This document shows, piece by piece, positions 23,836-33,140 of a stretch of 60,457 nucleotides of DNA (the first letter of the stretch is position 1; every line of letters begins with the position of its first letter). Source of the DNA: an uncultured Clostridia bacterium (lineage in GTDB: Bacteria > Bacillota > Clostridia > HGM11327); assembly GCA_945918795.1 (NCBI GenBank), contig CAMEIT010000006.1:1-60457 (forward strand), read 5' to 3'. The notes below the pieces were generated by a model. It saw only the letters and a program-made list of their open reading frames with translations. It did not search any database and was not told where the DNA came from. The translations under genes were made by a program, and so were the position numbers.

Positions 23836-25065
23836 TTACTCTTCTTTTTCTTTCTCTTCTGCTTTTTCTTCTTTCTTGCAGCACTTTACGTTAGCAAGCT
23901 TATCCTGAACAAACTGACGTCCGCCAAGACCAACCGCAAGAGCGAATGCAACACCGCAAGCAATTATTGCAACAACAAATGCAGTGTTAACGATAACAGG
24001 AGCAATGCCGAGCTGGCTGAGAACAATAAATATTGCTACAACGTAAATAGCAGTCTTTATTATTTTTGAAGCATTAGGAGCAGCCTCAATATGAAGCTTT
24101 GAATCAACAATGCGGCACAATACATATGCGATGATAAGGAATATTACAGCAACAAGAACCGACGGCAGATAAGCAATAATAGCAGCACCGACAGTTGTGA
24201 GAATATCAAACTTGAGTGCGTTAATAGCTTCTACTGCGAACAGAACGATGATAACAGCCTTAACCAAGTTTGTGATTATCTTGTTGAAGCTGATAGGCTT
24301 TACTTCTTTATCAGAATCCGAAGCAAGCCACTTGTTGCACTTCTCATCGAGACCGAATGATCCGAGCAATGAAACAAGGAATGATTCTGTAAGGTTGCCG
24401 AGGAAAATACCGACAAACAAAATAACAAGAGCAAGAATGATATGCGGAACAGAATTGATTAATGCTGTAAGCATACTCGTTGCCGGAGATGATATAGCAT
24501 CAATGTGCAAAACATTAAGAGCGCATATCGTTACAACCACTGCAATGAAGATGTAAACAACTGTTCCGATAAGCTTTGCGATATTCAGTGTTGATTTACC
24601 CTTTGAAATTTTTTCCTGAAGTTTGTCAACCTTGGTAAGACCGATTGCCGCAACTATAAGCTGGCGTACTATCTTTGCAATAAAGAAACCGATCAGCAAT
24701 ATAACTACACACGCAATAACATTCGGGATGTAGTTTATGAAAGTGTTGATAAGGTCAACTATCGGCTGTGTAACCGTCTCCATACCGAATTTTTCCAAAA
24801 TAGCCGGAACAAAAAGAATGAAAACTATAAGGAATACAAGCTTACCTATAATTTCAGATGCGGTTGAACCCTCATCCGGCTTTGCGTCATCAGATTTTTT
24901 GATTTTTGAAAGCTTCTGATCTAAGCCAACCTTTTTAAGAAGCGCTACTATCAACTTCTTTGCCAACCAAGCAAGCAGGATTGCAATACCGATAAAAATG
25001 AGACCGACCAATATGTCAGGTATCGAATCGATTGTAGCACTTACTTTGTCAAAAAATTGCTGCAT
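23836..25065 (-). CDS. CmpX-like membrane protein with conserved TM-helix repeats
   Basis: The 409-residue protein repeats a unit of two helices with a P-x-(I/V)-L start (IPDILVGLIFIGIAILLAW, IPNVIACVVILLIGFFIAK, VPHIILALVILFVGIFLG, LPSVLVAVIFLIIAYVLC). This is the 'conserved TM helix' family related to small-conductance mechanosensitive channels. A late AVGLGGRQFVQDKL resembles the MscS pore-lining helix end, and the tail is rich in Lys/Glu. It may be a channel; this is inference. AGGAGG precedes the ATG at 25065; an upstream ATG at 25122 has no site. Confidence 0.75.
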   Translation of the reverse strand: MQQFFDKVSATIDSIPDILVGLIFIGIAILLAWLAKKLIVALLKKVGLDQKLSKIKKSDDAKPDEGSTASEIIGKLVFLIVFILFVPAILEKFGMETVTQPIVDLINTFINYIPNVIACVVILLIGFFIAKIVRQLIVAAIGLTKVDKLQEKISKGKSTLNIAKLIGTVVYIFIAVVVTICALNVLHIDAISSPATSMLTALINSVPHIILALVILFVGIFLGNLTESFLVSLLGSFGLDEKCNKWLASDSDKEVKPISFNKIITNLVKAVIIVLFAVEAINALKFDILTTVGAAIIAYLPSVLVAVIFLIIAYVLCRIVDSKLHIEAAPNASKIIKTAIYVVAIFIVLSQLGIAPVIVNTAFVVAIIACGVAFALAVGLGGRQFVQDKLANVKCCKKEEKAEEKEKEE

Positions 25066-25126
25066 ACTAATACCTCCTACAAAATAACAAATAATATTGT
25101 ACGAATATAAATATATATTCAATCTT

Positions 25127-25156
25127 ATTATATAAAACTACGGCAAAAATTGTCAA
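25127..25156 (-). promoter_or_regulatory. Promoter of the CmpX-like gene
   Basis: On the minus strand TTGACA (25151-25156), an 18-nt spacer and TATAAT (25127-25132). Confidence 0.65.
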
Positions 25157-25211
25157 TAGTGTTCGCACATTGTTTACATTTTATTTACATATTGTTTTTT
25201 AAAAATAAAGA

Positions 25212-25255
25212 AAGCTGTCTGAATCCCCTGTTTTTCATAAAGGAATCGACAGCTT
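25212..25255 (-). terminator. Terminator of the 378-residue lipoprotein gene
   Basis: AAGCTGTC (25212-25219) pairs with GACAGCTT (25248-25255); on the minus strand it is followed by TTCTTTATTTTT, 28 nt after the stop codon. Confidence 0.65.
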
Positions 25256-25282
25256 GTCACATTTATTTTCTTTTCGGTCAAA

Positions 25283-26419
25283 TTATTTTTCAAGCGTAGG
25301 CGACGTCTCGTTTATCACTGTCAAAGAGCTCCAATCGGTAATTTCTTCACCGTTTTGAGTTGAAAAGCGAAGCTCCACCTGCGGCGTATATATGCCCGTT
25401 GTATTCACGCAGTCGATTACGCCCGTCATGTTTTTGCTGTTGTATAAGCTCTGCTCTTCTTTCTTTTTATTTATTGCCGAAATGCTCCATTCCATTGCAC
25501 TGTCTCTGCCCTTTATCAAAGGCTTTATAACGCCTTTGTAATCCATATCAAACGAAGCATCGAATGTTCTCTTGAACAAAAAGTTCCTGTACATATCCGT
25601 GCCAGCCTCAAACTGCATATCGGCATCGGGGCATGTTTTAACAGTCATTCCGTCGCCGCCCGCATATATCTTCAGATTAAATCCCGCAGATTTGCCTTTT
25701 GATGATACAACATCGGCATATGTCATAATCGTATATTCGTATCTGTAAGGATCTGTTCCCGATGTCGGATTGTCCATATAATCGACAAGCGTTGAATACT
25801 GTACCGCATATGACTGTTCGGAGAAATTGATTACGGTAAAGCAGTTGTTCAGAATTACCGCGTCATCCATAATATCGTTTACCAAAACAGATGCCTGGTA
25901 TCTTTCGGAATACTTATACTCCGAGCAAAACGCGAGAAATTCGGTTTGAGGCTCGTTTTTGTCTGTGCAGTAAAGAAAGACTGTGTCATTCTTTTCAACA
26001 TCGGTTATGTTGCAAAACAAAATACCCAAAAAATCAAAGTCGCCCTCCGATTTTCCGCGCGGTGCTTCTCCTGTCAGCTTTTCGGAAAAGTCATCAACAC
26101 CCGAATCCTTTCCTGCAAGTGCGATAACGGTTTTGCCCTCATCGAGAAGTGATTTTATAAAATCAATATCATTGCCGAGCGCCGCTTCCTCAATCCAGAC
26201 TGTGTTGTTTTTATTCTGAACGCCCGCATATTCTTTCACATCGCCGTATACCGATACGCCTTTCACAAATTCGGACGGCTCATAATTTTCTCCGATATAA
26301 TCGACATTTATTTCGTACGTTTTCTGCTCGAAAACCGTTTTGGCATCGGGCTTGCACCCCGTAAATGCGCACAGCATTGTCAAAACGAACAACAGACAAA
26401 AAAAGTTTCTGACTTTCAA
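25283..26419 (-). CDS. Lipoprotein of unknown function downstream of gerAC
   Basis: The 378-residue protein has a lipoprotein signal (residues 1-22, lipobox FTGC), so it is exported and anchored in the membrane. The mature part is mixed alpha/beta and I recognise no domain. GGAG lies 8 nt before the ATG. It lies 143 nt downstream of gerAC on the same strand and has its own terminator, so it may be either a fourth gene of the germination operon or independent. A link to germination is only positional. Confidence 0.65.
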   Translation of the reverse strand: MKVRNFFCLLFVLTMLCAFTGCKPDAKTVFEQKTYEINVDYIGENYEPSEFVKGVSVYGDVKEYAGVQNKNNTVWIEEAALGNDIDFIKSLLDEGKTVIALAGKDSGVDDFSEKLTGEAPRGKSEGDFDFLGILFCNITDVEKNDTVFLYCTDKNEPQTEFLAFCSEYKYSERYQASVLVNDIMDDAVILNNCFTVINFSEQSYAVQYSTLVDYMDNPTSGTDPYRYEYTIMTYADVVSSKGKSAGFNLKIYAGGDGMTVKTCPDADMQFEAGTDMYRNFLFKRTFDASFDMDYKGVIKPLIKGRDSAMEWSISAINKKKEEQSLYNSKNMTGVIDCVNTTGIYTPQVELRFSTQNGEEITDWSSLTVINETSPTLEK

Positions 26420-26562
26420 TTCAATATTCTCCGATATATATTATTTAATAACATGGTAAAGCGCGCGAAAACACATGGCATATAACACCAATAACGCGCA
26501 TTTCTTTCATGATTATTATACAATATAAGAAGCTTTTTTTCAACTGATATATTCATGACTTT

Positions 26563-27804
26563 TTACTGACTTATCTTAAATCGCTTGTTAAGTCCTCCCG
26601 AAACGACGTTCACATCGATATTGTAATCAAGCTTTATGTTGCTTAACATTTCCCCGTCCGACTCCGGTCTGTTATTTTTCCACTCATTGCCGTATTTGCT
26701 GTAAAAAAGGTCCTGTATATTGCAGAAATCGCTTTCCGTTTGAACCATTTTTTGCCATGTGGAATCTATATCTTTTTCTATTCCCGCACTTATTAAGCTT
26801 TTGTATTCATCAAATCGCCTTTCAAGCTTATATGCGGAAATATTGCGCGACTGAAGCTCATTCTCAACCGATATAAACTGCGCCTTTACTCTTATCTTTA
26901 CACGCAGAATATACTGCCCGTCTTCAAATGCAGGTTCAAGCTTGCTGTTTGCACTGAAAAGAGATATTCCGAATGAATTCGGCTCATTGTTTTCGGACTC
27001 GACATTTACGTCATCTATCGTCTCTATTTTGGCAGACATAGTATCGGAAAGCCACTTATATCCATCGAACTCGCTGTCGCTGAGGTACGAAATGAATTTT
27101 CCTTTTTTCATTATGGCACACGGCGACAGTTCTATCATTTTCACATTTTCGTTGTTCTTTTCTCCGCCGTTGCTGCTGTCGCTTGAATTTTCCTCTACCT
27201 CACTCGTCTTTATACCTGCCACAACCGAGCTTGAGCTCAGCATATAATAATTCTTAACGAACTTTTTCAGTGACATATATACGCTGTTTGATTCATAGTC
27301 CTGGTCATCAAGAAGCCTTTGTATGCCGAATGCCGATATGGATTCAAAAACCGTATTGGCGTTGAAAATTTCTTCGGGCGACTCGTCACAGACTATGACA
27401 GATGCCGTATTCCTGAAATTCGACGACCTGAAAAACATATCCAAATGCGGCATTACGTTTTCATCCGCCGCAAACTCACTGTTAAGCAAAATAATCGAGC
27501 AGTGCGCCCAAAATAGCATACTGCCTGTTTTAAGAATAATATTCTCCGACGCTTCTGCAACGGTATCTCCCTCACCCGATATTATAAGGCATGACGAGGT
27601 ACTGCTGCCTGCGTCTCCCTTCATTGGCTTTATCATCTGTATTGTCATTTTTACTCTTTTGTTTTCGCCTTTTTCAAGCCCTACACCGCTTATTAATGTT
27701 ACAGTCTCTATGTTCCTCGGCTGAAATGATTCGTAAAAAAGAGCTAATACGATCATACATATCATTATTATATATACAGTGTAGCTGTTTCTTCTCTTTC
27801 TCAT
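26563..27804 (-). CDS. gerAC: Spore germination receptor subunit GerAC, without lipobox Cys
   Basis: The 413-residue protein matches GerAC in order. An N-terminal hydrophobic segment is followed by IETVTLISGVGLEKGE, SGEGDTVAEASENI, FWAHCSIILLN and a C-terminal domain with STWQKMVQTESDF and FYSKYGNEW. GerAC proteins are normally lipoproteins whose signal ends in GC-W-D. Here the segment reads LALFYESFQPRNIE, and the only nearby Cys (residue 16) lacks a lipobox, so the protein is probably held by its N-terminal helix. It overlaps gerAB by 4 nt (ATGA). Confidence 0.85.
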   Translation of the reverse strand: MRKRRNSYTVYIIMICMIVLALFYESFQPRNIETVTLISGVGLEKGENKRVKMTIQMIKPMKGDAGSSTSSCLIISGEGDTVAEASENIILKTGSMLFWAHCSIILLNSEFAADENVMPHLDMFFRSSNFRNTASVIVCDESPEEIFNANTVFESISAFGIQRLLDDQDYESNSVYMSLKKFVKNYYMLSSSSVVAGIKTSEVEENSSDSSNGGEKNNENVKMIELSPCAIMKKGKFISYLSDSEFDGYKWLSDTMSAKIETIDDVNVESENNEPNSFGISLFSANSKLEPAFEDGQYILRVKIRVKAQFISVENELQSRNISAYKLERRFDEYKSLISAGIEKDIDSTWQKMVQTESDFCNIQDLFYSKYGNEWKNNRPESDGEMLSNIKLDYNIDVNVVSGGLNKRFKISQ

Positions 27805-28931
27805 TTTGCTTCCACCGCTTTTTGTGTATTTTGTGCTTCTTTATTCTTGTTTTTGATAATGACTCCGACAAACAAAAGAAAAACACACCCATATTGCACC
27901 ACGGCACACATAATTGAGCTGAGCCCCATTGCGCTCATAAAATATTTTTCTTCGTTTCTAAACAGGAACACTGCCGGTACTGTCAAAAGAAGCGGCAAAA
28001 TAATTTTCACAATTTTATTATCAGTCAGATTCAGCAGTTCCGTCAATGCGTCAACGGTACAGCTTATGAATATGCAATCTCTTATGAGTGCGCCGAATAT
28101 CCATATCAGTTTTACCGCGGAGTCAAAATTATTGAAAAACACCTTGCTGTTCAAAAAGAGCGACAGCTCGGTTACCGACGTTGTGACAAATGCGGCTATT
28201 ACTCCGAATACACCTATAAAAAATATTGTAAGTGCAATTATGACGGCATACGCTATTCCGCACGCACTCATTACATACTTCATAACGCCTTTCGTCATGT
28301 TCGTCTTATTGAAAAGCATGAGCAGAACGACCGTATTTCCGCTCCATGTAAAAAAGTGCGGCAAAGAATTAATTACAGGTTCTACACCGTTTACCATTAC
28401 AGGTCTGAGACTGTTTATATCAAAATTGCGCACCGCAGAAAGCATTACGAGAAAATACGTTGCAATCATCAGCCAAAAAACTATATTGCTCAGGCGAACA
28501 ACATTGTTCGTACCGCCGAACTGACCGTATATAAGAACAATAATCATAGGTATTGCAAAATAATATATAGGTTCAAGCGTATACGTGCTCATAAATGCGT
28601 ATTCCAACGACTGTCTGAAAAACATGAGCGACTTGAATCCGAAAAGCAATACAAACAGCGCTCCGAAAAATGTGCCTATCATGTTTCCGAACGCATATTT
28701 ACACATACCGATGACAGTCTTGCCTTTTGCGAGCATTCCTATTTTTACGGTAATATAAGCAAATACCATATCAATAGCCGCAATAAGCACAAATATCATC
28801 CATGAGTCTATACCTATAAATATTGCCGCATAATTCGGAACAAACAGTAAAAGCAAAGGAGGAAGCGTCACAATGATAAGATAAAACAGTTCCTTTCCCT
28901 TAAGCTTAAAATTATCGGAAATCAAATACAT
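27801..28931 (-). CDS. gerAB: Spore germination receptor subunit GerAB
   Basis: The 376-residue protein has about ten membrane helices and belongs to the APC-like family of GerAB germinant-binding subunits. It binds the small-molecule germinant in the spore inner membrane; the ligand cannot be deduced. GGAGG lies before the ATG. It follows gerAA by 32 nt and overlaps gerAC, making a standard three-gene receptor operon. Confidence 0.88.
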   Translation of the reverse strand: MYLISDNFKLKGKELFYLIIVTLPPLLLLFVPNYAAIFIGIDSWMIFVLIAAIDMVFAYITVKIGMLAKGKTVIGMCKYAFGNMIGTFFGALFVLLFGFKSLMFFRQSLEYAFMSTYTLEPIYYFAIPMIIVLIYGQFGGTNNVVRLSNIVFWLMIATYFLVMLSAVRNFDINSLRPVMVNGVEPVINSLPHFFTWSGNTVVLLMLFNKTNMTKGVMKYVMSACGIAYAVIIALTIFFIGVFGVIAAFVTTSVTELSLFLNSKVFFNNFDSAVKLIWIFGALIRDCIFISCTVDALTELLNLTDNKIVKIILPLLLTVPAVFLFRNEEKYFMSAMGLSSIMCAVVQYGCVFLLFVGVIIKNKNKEAQNTQKAVEAK

Positions 28932-28963
28932 CCCCCTCCCGTATTTTATTGAATCAAAATAAA

Positions 28964-30412
28964 TTATTTACTGTGTCTCATGCGCACTCTGTTTTTTGTG
29001 GGTATTGATTCGGGGCGCAGAAAACGCTGTGTGATAGGCTTCATAAACAGGGCGTCCTGCTTGTCGTTATCGTACAAAGGCGCATACGGAGCCATATAAG
29101 GAATACCTACGCTCGTGAGCGAAACGAGTCGCAGACATACCGCGATTACTCCCACAAGAAGCCCGAAAAAGCCTATAAATCCCGCCAAAATGGTAAACAC
29201 GAATCTCAGCAGATTTATAACATCGGATTCCTCCGGAATATTGTATATCATTATTGACGAGACAGCCGACACCATTACCGCCGGACTGCTTATCGCGCCT
29301 GCATTTACCGCCGTTTCCCCGAGAATCAGCGCTCCGACAATGCTCATTGCCGCACCTATGTGACGTGGCATTCTTACGCTTGCCTCCTGAAGCATTTCAA
29401 ACAACAGCATTGTCACAAGCAGCTCAAGCATAGGATTCATGGGTATTCCGTCTCGTGAATTGACTATTGTAAGGAGCAGGTCTGTCGGGAGCATTTCGTA
29501 ATGGAAGAGAAGCATAGACACATACAGTCCGGGCAAAAGAACCGAAAAAAGAAAACTGAGTAATCTCAGCGCCCTCAAAAAATTTCTTCTTGTCGTGTTG
29601 CCGTAATAGTCACCGCTGTCCTGAAAGTTTTCGATAAAAAGAAACGGTAACGTCAATACCGACGGGCATCCGTCAACAACTACGCATACACGCCCTTCAA
29701 GGAGCTTGCCTGCCGCAATATCGGGCTTTTCGGTTATACCTACCTGCGAAAAAATGGTGCGCCTGTTATCCTGCAAAAATGACTCAATATACGCCGAGTC
29801 AAGGATACCGTCAATATTTATTCCGCTGATTTTTTCCTTTATTGTTTTTACCATGTTCTTGTCGGCAATGGAATTGATATATACCACCGCAACCTTTGTT
29901 GCGCTGTACTTGCCGACGTTTATCATATCGAGCGTGAGGTCGGGTGTTTTCAACTTGCGGCGCAGAAGTGATATGTTCGTTTTTATGTCCTCATTAAAGC
30001 CCTCTCGCGGTCCCCTTATGACCGACGATGTAGGCGGCTCCTCAATGCCTCTCTGCGACCACTTTTTTGCCGAAAAAGCAATCATTTCTTCGCAGTTTTC
30101 CACAATGAGCACTGCAGCCCCGTCTAAAATAAAGCCTGTTGCTTTATTTATATCGTCAAACTTCTCAGCCTCCGAAAACGGCACGACCTCTTCTTCAATG
30201 TGCGTTATTACATCGTCATTCGCCTTAAGGTCAGCCTGCATGAGAGACTTGAGCAGGTCTCTGTTTATCGCGTTGCTGTCCGTAAGCTCATCTATAAAAA
30301 TAATCGCCGCTTTTATATTCTGAGGAATTACAATGTTTTTTATTATCGGTCTTTTGCTCCCGTCAAATGCCGAGTTAATATACTGTACTTTGCTTTCAAG
30401 TGAATCAATCAT
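28964..30412 (-). CDS. gerAA: Spore germination receptor subunit GerAA
   Basis: The 482-residue protein has a soluble N-terminal domain (about 1-235) with VVPFSEAEKF and RGPREGFNEDIKTNISLLRRK, the best-conserved GerA signature. A membrane domain follows (about 275-440) with LRALRLLSFLFSVLLPGLYV. GerA subunits form the ligand-gated channel that starts germination. The start at 30412 overlaps the upstream small gene by 8 nt and has no ribosome site of its own, implying translational coupling; an ATG at 30436 is possible but equally unsupported. Confidence 0.9.
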   Translation of the reverse strand: MIDSLESKVQYINSAFDGSKRPIIKNIVIPQNIKAAIIFIDELTDSNAINRDLLKSLMQADLKANDDVITHIEEEVVPFSEAEKFDDINKATGFILDGAAVLIVENCEEMIAFSAKKWSQRGIEEPPTSSVIRGPREGFNEDIKTNISLLRRKLKTPDLTLDMINVGKYSATKVAVVYINSIADKNMVKTIKEKISGINIDGILDSAYIESFLQDNRRTIFSQVGITEKPDIAAGKLLEGRVCVVVDGCPSVLTLPFLFIENFQDSGDYYGNTTRRNFLRALRLLSFLFSVLLPGLYVSMLLFHYEMLPTDLLLTIVNSRDGIPMNPMLELLVTMLLFEMLQEASVRMPRHIGAAMSIVGALILGETAVNAGAISSPAVMVSAVSSIMIYNIPEESDVINLLRFVFTILAGFIGFFGLLVGVIAVCLRLVSLTSVGIPYMAPYAPLYDNDKQDALFMKPITQRFLRPESIPTKNRVRMRHSK

Positions 30413-30608
30413 TAAACCACATCTTTGTGCCGTCATTCAATGAGACTATCATTTCATCTGTTCTCATTTCGGCTTCATCTCCTGTCTTTGCGTCTTTAAT
30501 GTAATCTATTATCCTGTCCTTCTGCTCGCTGGAAAGTGTTCCGAACTTTGTCAGTGCATCATAATTCATAGCAAGCTTCATACTGAAGCCTATTGGCATA
30601 TCCCGCAT
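30405..30608 (-). CDS. Small conserved protein leading the gerA operon
   Basis: The 67-residue protein reads MRDMPIGFSMKLAMNYDALTK at its start (21 residues; core IGFSMKLAMN) and has an SSEQKDRIIDYIKDAKT helix. It resembles small clostridial proteins of the form IGFGMALAQNEKAM..F..L, whose role is unknown. The start at 30608 follows a near-perfect extended ribosome site, AAGGACGGTGAT. Its TGA overlaps the gerAA ATG, so it probably sets gerAA translation. A perfect palindrome lies just upstream. Confidence 0.65.
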   Translation of the reverse strand: MRDMPIGFSMKLAMNYDALTKFGTLSSEQKDRIIDYIKDAKTGDEAEMRTDEMIVSLNDGTKMWFND

Positions 30609-30626
30609 AAAATCACCGTCCTTTCT

Positions 30627-30650
30627 CATATATTTGTCTTCAAATATATG
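30627..30650. promoter_or_regulatory. Perfect 10-bp palindrome upstream of the gerA operon
   Basis: CATATATTTG and CAAATATATG are separated by 4 nt. It lies immediately before the ribosome site of the small gene. It may be an operator for a forespore regulator or a 5' hairpin; I find no convincing SigG promoter here. Confidence 0.45.
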
Positions 30651-30711
30651 GTTGACACAACGGCTTGAATTATGTACTCTAGATGTGTTCCAATTTTTTC
30701 ATAGAAGCATA

Positions 30712-30740
30712 TTGAAATAATCTTCAAATTAAGTTATAAT
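30712..30740 (+). promoter_or_regulatory. Promoter of rsmI-dprA
   Basis: TTGAAA (30712-30717), a 17-nt spacer, TATAAT (30735-30740). Confidence 0.7.
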
Positions 30741-30841
30741 TATGTTAAATAATTAATGGGAAAATAATACACTGAAAGCACGCATTTTCATTATTTCCCC
30801 ATATTAAAATTTTATTCGGAATATTCATCAAGGAGCCAATA

Positions 30842-31705
30842 ATGCCAACATTATACGTCGTAGCAACACCAATCGGAAACCTTTCCGATTTCAGCCCGAG
30901 AGCGATTGAAACGCTTAACAGTGTGTCATTGATAGCGGCAGAAGATACATCACACACAATCAAGCTGCTCAATTATTTCAATATAAAAACACCTATGATT
31001 TCATATCATAAATATAACGAGGCGGAGCGCTCCGAAACCATAATTTCAAAAATGCTGAATGACAATATCGATGCCGCAATAGTCACAGACGCAGGCACTC
31101 CCTGTATTTCCGATCCCGGCTATGACCTTATATCTGCCGCGAGACAAAACGGCATAAATGTAATAGGCATTCCCGGTGCTTGTGCCGCAATAACGGCATT
31201 GAGTATATCGGGCTTCCCGAGTGACACATTTGCTTTTATAGGCTTTTTGAACAGAGACAAAAACGAACAGACAAAACAGCTCGCAAAAATAAATGAGCTT
31301 GACATTGAGACTTTTATAATATACGAGTCTCCGTTCAGAATTTTAAACACATTAAAAAATATACAGTCCGTAATCGAATGTGACGTTTGCGTTTGCAACG
31401 ACATAACAAAGCTTCATGAAACAAGCATTTCGGGAGAAATATCGTCTGTTACCGAAGCACTAAGCGAAAATCCGAACGTCGAAAAGGGCGAGTATGTAAT
31501 AATACTCCACAAACACCCGAAGGAAAACACCGAGGAAAAGAAAGATAATATTTCCGTTGAAGCAATGCTCACAGACATAATGATAAAAAATCAATGTACG
31601 TTAAAGGACGCCGTTTCAATACTTCATAAGTCCGGAACACTCTTAAGCAAAAAGGAAATATACTCGGCTTCGCTCAACCTGAAAAATATGTTTTCGGCAG
31701 AGTAA
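30842..31705 (+). CDS. rsmI: 16S rRNA 2'-O-ribose C1402 methyltransferase RsmI
   Basis: The 287-residue tetrapyrrole-methylase-fold enzyme has the opening YVVATPIGNLSDFSPRA, then AAEDTSHT and TDAGTPCISDPG (about 84-95), all typical of RsmI. It methylates the ribose of C1402 in 16S rRNA near the P site, with S-adenosylmethionine. AAGGAG lies 6 nt before the ATG. The C-terminal helical part (about 235-287) is of usual length. It is followed by a dprA-like gene. Confidence 0.94.
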   Translation: MPTLYVVATPIGNLSDFSPRAIETLNSVSLIAAEDTSHTIKLLNYFNIKTPMISYHKYNEAERSETIISKMLNDNIDAAIVTDAGTPCISDPGYDLISAARQNGINVIGIPGACAAITALSISGFPSDTFAFIGFLNRDKNEQTKQLAKINELDIETFIIYESPFRILNTLKNIQSVIECDVCVCNDITKLHETSISGEISSVTEALSENPNVEKGEYVIILHKHPKENTEEKKDNISVEAMLTDIMIKNQCTLKDAVSILHKSGTLLSKKEIYSASLNLKNMFSAE

Positions 31706-31761
31706 AAAAACAATACTCAAATACGGCAATATCAACAACAATACGAAAGGCATTCCCAATA

Positions 31762-32559
31762 ATGAGATTTGACGACCTGCTTACATTTTCATTCATAGAC
31801 GGAATAGGAGAAAAAACGTTAAAAAAGCTCCGCGGCGTCACAGACATAAACGATCTGTTTATGATGGACGACAAAGAGCTTGCCGAATATCTGCCGTCAA
31901 AAAAAGTCATCAGCACATTCAGGTCGAGCTTTTGCGACTATATCGAGAAAATGCACCATTTCAGGGAAAAGCTTGCCGCAGACGGAGCGCTTATAGTTTC
32001 AATAGACAACAGTGCTTATCCCGAACGTCTGCTCTCTGCTGACAGCTTCCCTGTATTTTTGTACTGCCGCGGTAATCTTGAACTTATCAATTATGAAAAA
32101 ACAGCCGCAATTTCAGGACCGCGACAGGCGTCCCGTGACGGACTTGAAACATCGTTCAATACCGCCAAGGCGCTTGCCGCAAAAAATGCAGCTGTCATTT
32201 CGGGTCTTGCAATAGGCATAGATGCCGCCGCACATAAGGGTGCCTGCCGCGAGGGAAAAACAATAGCCGTTCTCCCCTGTTATTCGCCCGTATATCCGAG
32301 CCAAAACCAATATATATACGATCTTATATTAAAGAATAACGGACTTATAATAGCGGAATACCGCGAACCGACCAACATAAAGTTCCAGCTTCTCAGCAGA
32401 GACAGAATAATAGTAAACCTCTCCGACAGAGTGTATGTTCCCGACTCATACGCATCAGACAGCGGCACATCATATACAGTTGATTATGCACGCTCACGCA
32501 AAAAGCCCGTATACGTATACTGCAACGGGAAATACGTCAAATTACGTGAAGAACCCTGA
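31762..32559 (+). CDS. dprA: DprA/Smf family DNA-processing protein
   Basis: The 265-residue protein has the DprA Rossmann core: AYPERLL, ISGPRQAS (family GxRxxS), SGLAIGIDAAAHKGAC, AVLPCYSPVYPSQN and SRDRIIVNLSD. DprA binds single-stranded DNA and loads RecA during natural transformation. It lacks the C-terminal winged-helix domain of longer homologues and has a small N-terminal helical region instead. AAAGG lies upstream of the ATG. Its end overlaps the convergent amidase gene by 23 nt. Confidence 0.87.
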   Translation: MRFDDLLTFSFIDGIGEKTLKKLRGVTDINDLFMMDDKELAEYLPSKKVISTFRSSFCDYIEKMHHFREKLAADGALIVSIDNSAYPERLLSADSFPVFLYCRGNLELINYEKTAAISGPRQASRDGLETSFNTAKALAAKNAAVISGLAIGIDAAAHKGACREGKTIAVLPCYSPVYPSQNQYIYDLILKNNGLIIAEYREPTNIKFQLLSRDRIIVNLSDRVYVPDSYASDSGTSYTVDYARSRKKPVYVYCNGKYVKLREEP

Positions 32560-32986
32560 AATAATCGTAATTATAGCTTGAAAGCGGTCTGTAATCCGAA
32601 TCTACCGTATGCGCGGCGACAAGCATATTTTCGGGGTCAACTATAATGAGCGAATGATAATACCCGTTTTCAAATGAACCCAACTGAACTATATCGCCTG
32701 CCATTGCTTCGGATACATCCACAACCCTTGCCCTCGGACCGACGTCGTGCTCCGATACAAGAAATTCATACAGCTCATTCACTCCGCTCCATGAGGGGCT
32801 TCTGTCATTTATCGAATTAAAATACCACCCGTTTTGAGAATAATTCTGTTCGGCACCGCCTGCCGCCAATACCTGTGAAACAAAGTTTGTGCAGTCTCCT
32901 CCCAAGCCGTCAAAATCATAATACTCCGGGTTCCTCTCATATGCCCACCTGTGAGCATATCTGAGCGCCGCCTCTCTGTCATACAA
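32537..32986 (-). CDS. Amidase-domain (Amidase_6) protein without signal peptide
   Basis: The 149-residue protein is almost only an Amidase_6 domain: YDREAALRYAHRWA, the likely nucleophile in GGDCTNFVSQ, SWSGVNELYEFLV, AGDIVQL, YYHSLIIV and AAHTVDSDYRPLS. Such domains are thought to cleave amide bonds, but substrates are unknown. A TTG start at 32986 is preferred because the extended ribosome site AAGGACGGTGAT lies just upstream; an ATG at 33010 has none. No export signal is visible, which is unusual if it acted on cell wall. Confidence 0.72.
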   Translation of the reverse strand: MYDREAALRYAHRWAYERNPEYYDFDGLGGDCTNFVSQVLAAGGAEQNYSQNGWYFNSINDRSPSWSGVNELYEFLVSEHDVGPRARVVDVSEAMAGDIVQLGSFENGYYHSLIIVDPENMLVAAHTVDSDYRPLSSYNYDYFRVLHVI

Positions 32987-33140
32987 AAAAATCACCGTCC
33001 TTTTTACCATTCTATTCGGAAACACTGACAAGTGACATTTTTATATAAAACGTTTTTGCAATAAAAAAGGAGATACGTCCCCCCTTAAAACGTACCTCCA
33101 ATATTAACACTTATAAAGCATGAGAGAAAAACAAGCTTTT

